A stretch of DNA of 64,000 nt from an uncultured Paracoccaceae bacterium (GTDB taxonomy: Bacteria > Pseudomonadota > Alphaproteobacteria > Rhodobacterales > Rhodobacteraceae). The stretch's first letter is position 1. Every line of letters begins with the position of its first letter. The notes under the pieces are model-generated. The model was given only the letters and a program-made list of their open reading frames with translations, searched no databases and had not been told where the DNA came from. The stretch spans positions 124,001-188,000 of the forward strand of contig CANMTD010000001.1 of assembly GCA_947500775.1 (NCBI GenBank), written 5' to 3'. Positions 56,391 through 64,000 of this stretch are shown piece by piece. The position numbers and the translations under genes were made by a program.

Positions 56391-58055
56391 TCACCTATGT
56401 CTGTGGCGCTTGATCTGTTCAAGCCCTGACAACAAGATTGCTGAGTTGGTAGGTATGTCATCTTCTCTCATGGCATTCAAAATGAGGTGGTCAACAAACT
56501 GTCGAGCCTCGTCCAGATTGCCGCATCGAAGCATGCGATCAACCCGAAAAAACGCATTTCGAACCGTATTCGGATGTAATTTTGGCAAGAGTATTTCTAT
56601 CTGCTCTGCCTCTCGAGGTTCGTGTTTCAATGCCCCAGAACCGTATGATCGTCCACAAATCTCTGCGGAAATTTGAGAGAACGTAGATAGAATTGATAGC
56701 GAAATCAACTGGCGTTGGCTTTTTGATACCTGTTCTCCAAAGTATGCTCTGTGGACAGAATTGGTACAGTTGAAGTCGCTCTCATTGAGGATAAGGCGGG
56801 GACCATGATGCTGCATGACTGGAAAAAATGCGTGGGGGGGTGCATCATCGTCTGTCTTGCTCCAAACAGATCGCTTCTTAAACGTCGAACAGCCGTCTAT
56901 ATCTGCTGTTTTATACTGCGCAAGATATGACAACATCGCATCAGAAGCGTTTTCAGAGTTGCCCACACTGACGAGGAAGCCCTTACCATTGCTCTCCATC
57001 ATTTCATTGTGGTCGGCCACGTCGAAACGCATACCTGGGGCGAAATGGAACCTAGGAAGTATTTTCTTCAATTCATTTTCGGGCAAATTCTGAGCAATTC
57101 GATCAGACTCATTCAGAAGAAAGAACGAATTGTTACCGGTCACAAGCCCGATCTTGATTCCAAGAAAATCGCCCAAACGCTTGCAGTTTTGGTTGGTTTG
57201 AAAGCGTTCCACCAGCCGTCGAGGGCTTTCGGACAAGCCATCAAAAACAGAAGTTCCGCAAAACGCTTTGCTTTTTGCCTTTCCCTCATCCCACCGAGCG
57301 ATGGCGATCTTTAAATCTTTGACACCATCACATTGATCGAGTGGGATATCTGTCTGTGCTGTGTTCTTGGGTTCATCGAGCTTGCCCTTGCAAAGCAACA
57401 CGACGGTCTTTTCCTCAGTGCCTTCTAACAGGAACTGCCGCTCTTTGAGCTCGAACGCTCGAACGTCTTCAAAATACTTTGCAATGAAGGAACGGAGCTT
57501 TGACGAGTAGTTTGCGTAAAGGAAGCTGCTCGGGAGAACCCACGCCATTCGCCCGCCGTTGGATGTGTGTAGAACTCCAAGAGCCGTAAAATACGCCCAA
57601 AGGCTCGCTCGGCGATCCAATATTAAGTCGAACTTCTCCAGCTGCTTTAGAACTTGTTCGCGTTGATCAGTTCTTATCTTTCGGTAGGGCAAATAAGGTG
57701 GGTTGCCGACAACAGCATCAAACTGTGTTGGCCAAGATTCCGGAAATTTCTGATCTAGAAAATCTCCCTCATGGAACCTGGCCAAATCCACCGGTCTCTC
57801 GAATACTCTTGATAGGTGTGAAAATGCTTCTGGATCAATATCACACCCAAACAACTGGTTCAAAGAAGTTGGGGATCCAACCTCCACAAGACGATCTCTT
57901 GCAGACCGTAAAAACCCACAACCCCCAAAACTTGGCTCGAGAACCGTTGTACCAGGAGACGTTATCGCCCAAGCACAGATCAAATCAGACAAGCCTTGAT
58001 GGGTATAAAATGCCCCTAAATCCTTTTTGCGACGGGTATCCAACAATTGGGACAA
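56391..58055 (-). CDS. N6-adenine-type DNA methyltransferase, orphan
   Basis: 554 aa class I methyltransferase of the Eco57I/N6-Mtase type. SAM-binding motif VLEPSFGGCGFL (about 39-50), acidic motif FGCDIDPEAF, catalytic motif VVGNPPYLPYRK (NPPY) near 117. The C-terminal ~250 residues look like a target-recognition domain (GIKIGLVTGNNSFFLLNE, HHGPRLIL). No nuclease or specificity gene is adjacent in the window, so it is an orphan methylase or works with a protein not recognised here. Convergent with the 231-aa gene, 63 bases between stops. Confidence 0.85.
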   Translation of the reverse strand: MSQLLDTRRKKDLGAFYTHQGLSDLICAWAITSPGTTVLEPSFGGCGFLRSARDRLVEVGSPTSLNQLFGCDIDPEAFSHLSRVFERPVDLARFHEGDFLDQKFPESWPTQFDAVVGNPPYLPYRKIRTDQREQVLKQLEKFDLILDRRASLWAYFTALGVLHTSNGGRMAWVLPSSFLYANYSSKLRSFIAKYFEDVRAFELKERQFLLEGTEEKTVVLLCKGKLDEPKNTAQTDIPLDQCDGVKDLKIAIARWDEGKAKSKAFCGTSVFDGLSESPRRLVERFQTNQNCKRLGDFLGIKIGLVTGNNSFFLLNESDRIAQNLPENELKKILPRFHFAPGMRFDVADHNEMMESNGKGFLVSVGNSENASDAMLSYLAQYKTADIDGCSTFKKRSVWSKTDDDAPPHAFFPVMQHHGPRLILNESDFNCTNSVHRAYFGEQVSKSQRQLISLSILSTFSQISAEICGRSYGSGALKHEPREAEQIEILLPKLHPNTVRNAFFRVDRMLRCGNLDEARQFVDHLILNAMREDDIPTNSAILLSGLEQIKRHRHR

Positions 58056-58608
58056 ATTCGAACCTCAGTATTCATTGATTTTACGAGAGAAAGTAGCCTG
58101 CCAGTGGTCGTTTTGAAAGCCGCCATTTTGAGCGCAACAGTTTTCTTTACATCGCAACAGATGCCTTAGCTGGGTAGCGTAGGTCCGCTTTGGCGCTCGG
58201 TCGATCCGAATTCACACTTGCAGCGAATGGCCGGTTTCCGCCGTCGAGGCAGGCCTCTGCCCTGCCACACTTAAGGTTTTCTGGTTCCTGGGGGTTCGCG
58301 CAAGCGCGATACGCCACTGCGTCACGTCAGGGTGAAGGCGCAGCCTTCCCCCTCGGGCAACCCCATTAGTTAGGGCCGTGTCCTCGCCTTCGGCTGCGGG
58401 CCGCTCCACCCCTATCGAATAGCATTGCCTCGCCCCCATCCGCGTTCGCCACGTGGCAAGGTTTCAGAGCAAGCCGCTTTCAGCGGTTGTTCAGAAAACC
58501 TGTCCCAATTGAAAGGAACAAAGAATGAGCCGATGCATTGAAATGGATGGGAAAGGCAAAGGTCTATCGCAAAAGGCAGAACTATGTGTCGTTTCACAAA
58601 GGAGGGAA
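58056..58608. other. Right island border, no gene seen
   Basis: 553 bases between the methyltransferase start and the tRNA. The last ~300 bases are GC-rich again and carry a decayed or non-coding sequence rich in short repeats (GCGCAAGCGC; right copy of the 30-bp repeat). A 75-codon minus-strand frame here has no homology I know and is not called. Confidence 0.45.
58429..58458 (+). repeat. 30-bp island-flanking direct repeat, right copy
   Basis: Matches the repeat at 39551-39580 at 28 of 30 positions, same orientation, with CTCGCCCCCA at its start and CACGTGGCA at its end. It lies 150 bp from the tRNA-Arg gene. Confidence 0.65.
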
Positions 58609-58685
58609 TGGCGCGCTGGGGAGGATTCGAACCCCCGACCCCTTGATTCGTAGTCAAGTACTCTATCCAACTGAGCTACCAGCGC
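58609..58685 (-). tRNA. tRNA-Arg (ACG anticodon)
   Basis: Read on the minus strand: acceptor GCGCTGG paired with CCAGCGC, D-arm AGCTCAGTTGGATAGAG, anticodon arm CTTGA-CTACGAA-TCAAG (loop holds ACG), T-arm with GGTTCGAATCC, discriminator G and encoded CCA. All stems pair. The island's right repeat lies upstream on the plus-strand coordinate, towards the tRNA 3' end. Confidence 0.95.
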
Positions 58686-58743
58686 GTGGAGGCGTGATGT
58701 AGCCGGGGTTGCGTGGGTTTGCAAGGGGGGAGTTTGCTTATTT

Positions 58744-60150
58744 TCACTCTGCCGCTTCGTCACGCAGTTCGACCGCTTTTGGCAGGCGAATGACAAAGGC
58801 TGTGCCGCAATCATCGGACCGGTCCAGTTCCAGCCGCCCGCCGTGGCCGCGGATCAGTTCGGCCGATATTGCCAGGCCCAGACCGGTGCCGCCTTTGCGA
58901 ATCCCGCCCTGAAACGGTTTGAACAGATGTTCGCGCGCCTTGGGCGGCAGGCCGGGCCCGGTGTCGGCGATGGTCACCGCCCATTCGGCGTCGGTTTCGT
59001 CGGCGGCAACACAGATTTCACCGCCGCGACCATGGGCGATGATCGCCTGCCGGGCATTGCGGACAAGGTTGGACAGCACCCGGTGCAATTGTTCGCTGTC
59101 GGCCCGCAGCACAAGGCTGGCGGGCACGTCATCGGCAAAGCTGACGTCATGGTCGCCGACGGCCAGCCGTTCGCTGTCAAACACGTCGTTGACGATGGCC
59201 GACAGGGTGATAAGGCCCAGCCGCGGTGCCGGTTCTTCGGCTTTGCCGAAGGCCAGTGTGGTTTCGCACAGGTTCACCGCGCGGCTGATCGAATTGATCA
59301 TCTTGGGGGCCACGCGGTTGACCATCGGGTCCTGGCTGCCCTCCATCCGGTCGGCGAACAGCTGGGCGGTTGTCAGGATGTTGCGCAGGTCGTGGCTGAT
59401 CTTGGCGACGGCGCCGCCAAGCTGGGCCAGCCGCTCTTTCTGAAGCAGGGCGCTGGTCAATTGCTTTTCCAGCGACTTCAGCGCGGTTTCAGCCTCATAA
59501 AGCTCGGTGACGCTGGCGCTGGGTTCGATGATGCGGCGCGCGTCCTCGGGCGCATTGGCATAGTTCTGCATGGCGCTTACTACATTCTTGATCGGCGTGA
59601 CCAGCAGGCGCCGCACCGCCAGAAACAGGAAGAAGGCGGTGATGACGGAAATCACGGCGGATAGCGCCAGAATGCGCAGCCCATAGTCGAACATCGCGGC
59701 CCGCAGGGGGGCCGTGCTCATCGTGACTTCGATCATCTGGCCCGCCCCGCGCACCGGGTTGCCCAGAACGCGCACGATCCGGTCTTGGGGGTCCAGCAGG
59801 CATGTCAGCGCGTCCCGGATCAGGTCCAGCGCCGATACATCGCGCAGATCGAACGAGGTATGGACCTGCGCCGGCACGGGGGTGGACAGCACAAGTTGGC
59901 TCATCTCATTGCGGCGCAGGATGACGTTATAGACACCGGCGTTGGCCAGCAGCTCTTCTTCGACGCTTTCCTCTACCATGTTGTTCGAGGCCAGCACGGC
60001 CAGCGCTGCAATCTGTGCCCGTTCCAGCCGCAGCATAAGGTAATCTTCGCGAAAGCGCGCAATCGAGGGCACGAAGATAAAGACTTCGGCCAGCATCACG
60101 AAGGCGACCGTCAGCATCAGGAAGCGGCCTGATAGCGTGTTCAAAAACAT
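58744..60150 (-). CDS. Sensor histidine kinase (orphan)
   Basis: 468 aa. Two transmembrane helices (about 10-30 and 155-185) enclose a periplasmic sensor loop. A HAMP-like linker (LVTPIKNVVSAMQNYANAP) is followed by the H-box ISHDLRNILTTAQL, N-box NLVRNARQAI, G1 DTGPGLP and G2 GGTGLGLAISAELIRGHGG. No response regulator gene lies nearby. Start at 60150 (MFLNTL); a GTG two codons earlier has the GGAGGGG too close. It is followed upstream on the same strand by the flavoprotein gene. Confidence 0.88.
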   Translation of the reverse strand: MFLNTLSGRFLMLTVAFVMLAEVFIFVPSIARFREDYLMLRLERAQIAALAVLASNNMVEESVEEELLANAGVYNVILRRNEMSQLVLSTPVPAQVHTSFDLRDVSALDLIRDALTCLLDPQDRIVRVLGNPVRGAGQMIEVTMSTAPLRAAMFDYGLRILALSAVISVITAFFLFLAVRRLLVTPIKNVVSAMQNYANAPEDARRIIEPSASVTELYEAETALKSLEKQLTSALLQKERLAQLGGAVAKISHDLRNILTTAQLFADRMEGSQDPMVNRVAPKMINSISRAVNLCETTLAFGKAEEPAPRLGLITLSAIVNDVFDSERLAVGDHDVSFADDVPASLVLRADSEQLHRVLSNLVRNARQAIIAHGRGGEICVAADETDAEWAVTIADTGPGLPPKAREHLFKPFQGGIRKGGTGLGLAISAELIRGHGGRLELDRSDDCGTAFVIRLPKAVELRDEAAE

Positions 60151-60174
60151 CTGCACCCCTCCCCCCGGTCTGTT

Positions 60175-61593
60175 TTACGGTATCGTTTTCTGGACAAAAC
60201 CAACGATGCGCTTGACCCAAGGGTTATCAAATAGCTTGGGTGAGAAATAGGCACCCGCAGCCCGCTTGTTAACCTCCCCCAGTGTCGGATAGGGCGCGAT
60301 CATGTTTGCAATGGAACTCATCTTCAGGTTGTTTGCAATGGCCATGGCCCAGATACCGATCAATTCCCCGGCCTGTTCCCCGGCGATCGAGGCGCCGATG
60401 GGCCGTCCCTTGACCACCATGACCTTGATCAGCCCGGTGGTTTTGCCGGTGGCAATCGCCCGGTCGTTGCCCGCAAATTCGAACCGGGCCACGGTCAGCG
60501 CATCGCCATGCTGTTCGCGGGCCTGCGCCTCGGTCAGGCCGACCTGGGCCATTTCGGGATCGGTATAGGTGGCCCAGGGGATGTGATCGGTGCGCGCCTT
60601 GCTGGGCAGACCCAGCAGGATCGACCGGATCACGACGCCTGCGTGATACCCGGCGACATGGGTGAATTGCAGCCCGCCCGCGATATCGCCGATCGCATAG
60701 ATGCGCCGGTTGCTGGAGCGCAGATCGGCACCCACCTTGATGCCCGCGCGCGTGGTTTCCACGCCTGCAGCTTCCAGGTTCAGCCTGTCCAGATTGGGTT
60801 TGCGGCCCACGGCCATCAACAGATGGGTGCCCTTGAACGTGCTGCCGTCCTTGGTTTCGACGGTGATGTCACCGGCGGAGCCACGGATCGTTGCGGCGAT
60901 CTGATCCTCGACGATCTGCACCCCTTCGGCGCGCAGCTTGCCCAGAACGATGGCGGCCATTTCGGGGTCATCCTTGCCCAGGGCCTTCATGCCTTCGATC
61001 ACGGTCACCTCGCAGCCCAGACGGCGGTGGGCCTGCGCCATCTCGATCCCGATGGGGCCGCCGCCGATCACCAGCAGGTGGCCGGGCTTTTCGCGCAGAT
61101 CAAAGATGGTTTCATTGGTGTCATAGGGCACGCTGTCCAACCCGGGGATCGGCGGCACAAAGGGCGACGATCCGGTGGCCACGACAAAGCGTCGCGCGGT
61201 GATGATCTTGTCCCCGGCCTCCAGCTCGGTGTCCGAGACGAAACGGCCAAAGGCCTGGATCACCTGAACGCCAAGACCTTCGAACCGTTCGACGCTGTCA
61301 TGCGGGGCGATGGTAGCAATGACATTGGCCACATGGTCCTTGGCCGCCGCGTAATCCACCACCGGTGTCACCGGCGTCACCCCATAAGGCTGCCCAGTCT
61401 GCATCGCATGGGCCTGTTTGCCCGCCGCCAGCAGGGCCTTGGACGGCACGCAGCCGTAGTTCAGGCAATCGCCGCCCATCTTGTGGCCTTCGACCAGCAC
61501 CACCTTTGCGCCCATCTGCACGGCCCCCGCCGCCAGCGACAGACCGCCAGAGCCGCCGCCGATGATGCACAGGTCTGTCTTGATGCGTTCCAT
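60175..61593 (-). CDS. Mercuric reductase/dihydrolipoyl dehydrogenase-like flavoprotein
   Basis: 472 aa pyridine nucleotide-disulfide oxidoreductase. FAD motif CIIGGGSGGLSLAAGA, redox disulfide GGDCLNYGCVPSK, NAD motif VIGGGPIGIEMAQAHRRLG, second FAD motif IYAIGDIAGG, C-terminal dimerisation domain with the interface segment. Members of this branch, always beside a VTT membrane protein in many bacteria (from memory), have no proven substrate; mercury reduction is unproven because there are no mer genes here. Start at 61593; the gene starts 2 bases beyond the VTT gene stop. Confidence 0.85.
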   Translation of the reverse strand: MERIKTDLCIIGGGSGGLSLAAGAVQMGAKVVLVEGHKMGGDCLNYGCVPSKALLAAGKQAHAMQTGQPYGVTPVTPVVDYAAAKDHVANVIATIAPHDSVERFEGLGVQVIQAFGRFVSDTELEAGDKIITARRFVVATGSSPFVPPIPGLDSVPYDTNETIFDLREKPGHLLVIGGGPIGIEMAQAHRRLGCEVTVIEGMKALGKDDPEMAAIVLGKLRAEGVQIVEDQIAATIRGSAGDITVETKDGSTFKGTHLLMAVGRKPNLDRLNLEAAGVETTRAGIKVGADLRSSNRRIYAIGDIAGGLQFTHVAGYHAGVVIRSILLGLPSKARTDHIPWATYTDPEMAQVGLTEAQAREQHGDALTVARFEFAGNDRAIATGKTTGLIKVMVVKGRPIGASIAGEQAGELIGIWAMAIANNLKMSSIANMIAPYPTLGEVNKRAAGAYFSPKLFDNPWVKRIVGFVQKTIP

Positions 61594-61595
61594 GA

Positions 61596-62342
61596 TCACA
61601 GACCCTTTTTGCCGCGCAGGGCTTTGATGACAATGGGCAGTGCGGCCAGCGCACACAGCCCGATGATCGGGCCCAGAATATGCGGTTCCAAAATGATCCC
61701 CTGATCGGGGGTCTCGCCCCGGGCAAACACCTCGCCCAGACCCGCCCCGACCGAGGTATAGACGACCGCCCCCGGAATGATCCCGACAAAGGTGGAAATG
61801 ACAAAGCGGTGCAGCGGCACCTCAAGAAACGCGGGCACCAGATTGGCGATGAAAAACGGCACCACCGGCACCAGACGGATCAGAAACAGCATCGACCACT
61901 GATTTTCGTCGATCCCGTCCTTGATCTTTTTCACCATCCCTTCCGAGCCTTCCAGCTTGGCCCCCAGTTTGTCGCCAAACCCCCAGCGCGCGGCGGCAAA
62001 GATCATGGTGGCCCCGATGGTGGCCCCGGTGATGTTGTACAGCGCGCCGGGAAAGGTCGCGAACAGGAACCCGCCGGTCAGCGTCGCGATGGTCGCACCG
62101 GGCAGGGAAAACCCCGCGATGATGACGTAGATCGCGATGAACACCGCGACTGTGCCGAAATAGTTCGCATCGCGAAAGGCGATCAGCGCCTCGCGGTTTT
62201 CGGCCAGCGCCTGAAACGTCAGGTAATCGCGTAAGGTAAAGGCCCCGATCACCGCGATGATCGCAATCGCAAGGATCGGCACATAGCGCGGCAGGCCGGG
62301 GCGTGGGGTTTGTGTCGAATCGCTCATCGGGGGTCTGTCCAT
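61596..62342 (-). CDS. TVP38/TMEM64 family (VTT-domain) membrane protein
   Basis: 248 aa, six or so membrane helices. Characteristic VTT segments are present: FSLPGATIATLTGGFLFATFPGALYNITGATIG, FLIRLVPVVPFFIANLVPAFLEV and STFVGIIPGAVVYTSVGAGLG. The family shares a fold with DedA. Its gene is directly followed by that of the flavoprotein, so the two probably work together, perhaps in redox-linked transport. Start may be the ATG at 62327 (MSDSTQ) rather than 62342. Confidence 0.88.
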   Translation of the reverse strand: MDRPPMSDSTQTPRPGLPRYVPILAIAIIAVIGAFTLRDYLTFQALAENREALIAFRDANYFGTVAVFIAIYVIIAGFSLPGATIATLTGGFLFATFPGALYNITGATIGATMIFAAARWGFGDKLGAKLEGSEGMVKKIKDGIDENQWSMLFLIRLVPVVPFFIANLVPAFLEVPLHRFVISTFVGIIPGAVVYTSVGAGLGEVFARGETPDQGIILEPHILGPIIGLCALAALPIVIKALRGKKGL

Positions 62343-62412
62343 CTGGTTATGTTCGCGTTGCGCCTAACATGCGGATTGAGCACGGGCAGAGACAGCCCCC
62401 TCACGTTGCGTT

Positions 62413-62426
62413 GATCACGAGTGATC
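62413..62426. promoter_or_regulatory. Palindrome in the VTT/rpmH divergent region
   Basis: GATCAC-GA-GTGATC (6-bp arms) lies 70 bases upstream of the VTT gene start on the minus strand. It has the form of a regulator site; the factor is unknown. Confidence 0.3.
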
Positions 62427-62530
62427 GTTTACAATGCAGGATCACCCGATTGCCCCCTTTTCTGTAACGAAGCAGGGGCGGGAAAAGGCATTTCATCGTC
62501 GATTGTTGCAGAAATCCCCGCATCTGCGAA

Positions 62531-62558
62531 TTGACACCTGCGCGCGAAACCCCTAAAG
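62531..62558 (+). promoter_or_regulatory. Probable sigma-70 promoter of rpmH
   Basis: TTGACA (62531-62536) and CTAAAG (about 62553-62558), 16 bases apart, lie about 70 bases before rpmH. Ribosomal-protein operons of this type normally have strong promoters. Confidence 0.6.
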
Positions 62559-62628
62559 GACGGACTTCGAATAATAGTGGCCCTCGAATCCAATCCGGGT
62601 TCGGGCCTGATCTGACGGAGCCAAAGCG

Positions 62629-62763
62629 ATGAAACGCACATTTCAACCAAGCAACCTGGTTCGCAAGCGCCGCCACGGCTTTCGTGCGCGCATGGCAACC
62701 AAAGCTGGCCGTAAAATCCTGAACGCACGTCGCGCGAAGGGCCGGAAATCGCTCTGCGCATAA
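62629..62763 (+). CDS. rpmH: 50S ribosomal protein L34
   Basis: 44 aa: [20 protein letters not shown] at the N-terminus and [16 protein letters not shown] near the C-terminus, the standard L34 sequence. Too short for the usual ORF cutoff but unmistakable. GGAG (62617-62620) lies eight bases before the ATG. Followed by rnpA, the usual order near the origin or oxaA region. Confidence 0.97.
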   Translation: MKRTFQPSNLVRKRRHGFRARMATKAGRKILNARRAKGRKSLCA

Positions 62764-62785
62764 GCGCGGCGACTAGGCACACGGA

Positions 62786-63199
62786 ATGACACCGCCGGAG
62801 GCACCCGCGACAGGCTTTTCAGCCGGGGTTGCGGAGCAGCCCCCGGCGGTTTCCGTTTGTCTGAAGGTTCTGAACAAACGTGCGGATTTCCTGCGCGCCG
62901 CCCGCGCCCGGCGGCAGGGCACCAAGGGCGTGCATCTGCAGGCCCGCAAACGCAGCGCGGATGAACCGGACCCGGATGCGATCCGGGTCGGATTTACCTG
63001 TTCCAAAAAGGTCGGCAATGCCGTGGCCCGCAACCGGGCCAAACGCCGCCTGCGCGAAGTCGCGCGGCTGATCCTGCCCGAACAGGGGCGCCCGGGATGG
63101 GACTATGTGCTGGTCGGGCGGCATCAGGCCACGGCCGACCGCGACTTCGGGGCCTTGCGGGACGACCTGACTTATGCGCTGCGCAAGGTGCACGCATGA
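62786..63199 (+). CDS. rnpA: Ribonuclease P protein component
   Basis: 137-aa basic protein that with the RNase P RNA matures tRNA 5' ends. Hallmark [27 protein letters not shown] is the RNR helix motif, and [18 protein letters not shown] follows. The N-terminal ~25-residue extension ([18 protein letters not shown]) is unusually acidic/Ala-rich and may not all be translated; [20 protein letters not shown] is the start of the conserved core. ATGA overlap with yidD. Confidence 0.94.
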   Translation: MTPPEAPATGFSAGVAEQPPAVSVCLKVLNKRADFLRAARARRQGTKGVHLQARKRSADEPDPDAIRVGFTCSKKVGNAVARNRAKRRLREVARLILPEQGRPGWDYVLVGRHQATADRDFGALRDDLTYALRKVHA

Positions 63200-63429
63200 G
63201 CCCGCTGGCCCATATCGTCGCCCTGCCTGTGCGCGCCTACCGCCTGATCTTTTCGCCCTGGGTCGGTCACAACTGCCGGTATCAGCCGACCTGCAGCGCC
63301 TATGCGCTGGAGGCGCTGGAAAAACACGGGGCGATCAAAGGCACATGGCTGACCCTGCGCCGCATTTTCAGGTGCCACCCGTGGGGCGGCGACGGGCACG
63401 ACCCGGTTCCCGATAAGCGCGACAGCTAA
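63196..63429 (+). CDS. yidD: Membrane protein insertion efficiency factor YidD
   Basis: 77 aa. [27 protein letters not shown] and [18 protein letters not shown] are the diagnostic YidD motifs, with conserved Cys. It helps insertion of membrane proteins with YidC. It overlaps rnpA by four bases (coupled). yidC, which usually follows, does not appear before the window end. Confidence 0.93.
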   Translation: MSPLAHIVALPVRAYRLIFSPWVGHNCRYQPTCSAYALEALEKHGAIKGTWLTLRRIFRCHPWGGDGHDPVPDKRDS

Positions 63430-63575
63430 GGCAAAACATCCCAAAGATATTTCTTTGCGACAGTAGCACTCGGCTTCCGGGACCGAGGCGGACCTTTGTG
63501 CAATATGCAGAGAATGGCCGCTTTGAGCCCAAAGTGCCAAATACTGCGGATTGCACGAATGCCCGATATTAAAAT

Positions 63576-63600
63576 TTGACAATTAGGACGACTGTCCTAA
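63576..63600 (+). promoter_or_regulatory. Operator/promoter of the TetR gene
   Basis: TTAGGAC-GACT-GTCCTAA (63583-63600) is a perfect 7+7 inverted repeat that begins two bases after a -35-like TTGACA (63576-63581). It lies about 32 bases before the TetR start, as expected for an autoregulated repressor. Confidence 0.65.
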
Positions 63601-63631
63601 CTCTCGAATTGAGAAAAGTGCAGAGGTGCCC

Positions 63632-64000
63632 ATGTCGCAGCCAACCACACGTGAACGCATTGAAGAGAAAGCGGATGAACTGTTCTACGAAGCAGGTTTC
63701 GGGGCGACTTCATTTGCCGACATTGCTGATGCCGTCGGCATCTCTCGCGGCAATTTCTACCATCATTTCAAATCCAAGGACGACATTCTCGACGCCGTGA
63801 TCAGCCGTCGCCTGGCTGCGACACGGCGTATGCTTGATGAGTGGGAGGTGGATGCCACCCCCAAAGAACGAATCCTGTCCTTTATCCGCATCCTGATCAC
63901 CAATCGCACCAAGATCATGGCGTTTGGGTGCCCCGTCGGGACGCTTACGACCGAACTGGCAAAGCTGGAGCATGTCGCAGAAGACCGCGCTGCCGAGATT
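63632..64000 (+). CDS. TetR/AcrR-family transcriptional regulator (truncated by window end)
   Basis: First 123 codons. The HTH is clear: ERIEEKADELFYEAGFGATSFADIADAVGISRGNFYHHFKSKDDI read in order, with FADIADAVGISRGNFYHHF the classical recognition region. The ligand-binding domain starts near residue 60. The partial AcrR/YxaF-like C-terminal (WEVDATPKERILSFIRIL, MAFGCPVGTLTTELAKLE) is typical of TetR_C_33-like repressors. The gene runs off the edge. Confidence 0.9.
   Translation, partial: MSQPTTRERIEEKADELFYEAGFGATSFADIADAVGISRGNFYHHFKSKDDILDAVISRRLAATRRMLDEWEVDATPKERILSFIRILITNRTKIMAFGCPVGTLTTELAKLEHVAEDRAAEI

Larger units (their letters stand above)
39551..58458. mobile_element. Genomic island with serine recombinase and Tn7-like module
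   Basis: About 18.9 kb of lower-GC sequence with different codon use, bounded by two near-identical 30-bp direct repeats and ending 150 bp from a tRNA-Arg gene. Contents: recombinase, two ParB-like genes, a Tn7-like tns operon, Ner-like regulator, then cargo (HD-domain protein, GHKL/receiver set, DNA methyltransferase). Whether it is one element or a nested pile-up of two cannot be decided from sequence alone; exact ends are uncertain. Confidence 0.6.

Noticed and set aside
58212-58439. 75-codon frame near the tRNA
   Set aside because: Arg/Gly/Thr-rich, no recognised homology; more likely non-coding repeat-bearing DNA.
58609-58685. tRNA-Arg 3' end as the attachment site of the island
   Set aside because: No second copy of the tRNA 3' end was seen at the left border; only the 30-bp repeats match.
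60175-61593. Call as true mercuric reductase (merA)
   Set aside because: No N-terminal heavy-metal domain, no C-terminal vicinal Cys pair, and no mer genes; the VTT neighbour fits the uncharacterised branch.

Overview
The window looks like a chromosomal segment of a marine-type alphaproteobacterium of the Rhodobacteraceae (Roseobacter/Rhodobacter group). The grounds are a GC-rich core with strong third-position GC, the family-typical gene forms (Rhizobium-type L-asparaginase, IalB-like secreted protein, Tdh/Kbl pair, serB/serC/serA cluster with a possible serC leader) and the neighbourhood rpmH-rnpA-yidD. No species name can be fixed from the sequence alone.

Layout. 1-6.3 kb: the 3' part of gyrB, gpmI, a degenerate LytM/EnvC-like protein, the periplasmic protease ctpA, rppH and a small membrane protein. 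6.3-11.2 kb, minus strand: an MltB-type lytic transglycosylase, RNase R and dapE. 11.5-16.4 kb: a GluR0-like receptor channel candidate, a small protein divergent from a COG0523/CobW GTPase (with a possible Zur site), dapD and a PLP dehydratase. 16.4-23 kb: LOG protein, AcfC-like binding protein, CDF metal exporter, rlmN, a frameshifted WYL regulator, IalB-like protein and asparaginase. 23-27.6 kb: serine biosynthesis (serB divergent from serC-serA) and a PP2A-type phosphatase. 27.6-32.7 kb: molybdenum hydroxylase iorBA-type pair, tdh and kbl. 32.9-39.3 kb: a winged-helix/TPR regulator divergent from a stress/detoxification-like run (methyltransferase, cupin, OsmC, FAD oxidoreductase, second OsmC-like protein, MAPEG).

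39.5-58.5 kb is an AT-richer genomic island. It starts with a large serine recombinase followed by two ParB-like genes (the second frameshifted). Next comes a convergent Tn7-like transposition operon: tnsA, tnsB, tnsC, a long tniQ/tnsD, and an unrecognised fifth gene overlapping tniQ, with a Ner-like regulator upstream. The cargo is small DNA-binding and HD-domain genes, then a striking three-gene set and an orphan N6-adenine-type DNA methyltransferase. The three genes encode a protein with two GHKL ATPase modules, a receiver protein with an unknown zinc-ribbon-bearing output, and an unrecognised 231-aa protein. Two near-identical 30-bp direct repeats lie at the island edges, the right one about 150 bp from a tRNA-Arg(ACG).

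58.6-64 kb returns to core sequence: tRNA-Arg, an orphan sensor histidine kinase, a mercuric-reductase-like flavoprotein with its VTT-domain membrane partner, rpmH-rnpA-yidD, and the start of a TetR regulator with a clear palindromic operator.

The best candidate for something undescribed is the double-GHKL/receiver/231-aa set at 52.2-56.3 kb, carried next to the Tn7-like operon. Its architecture suggests a phosphorelay-type signalling or anti-phage module, which is inference.
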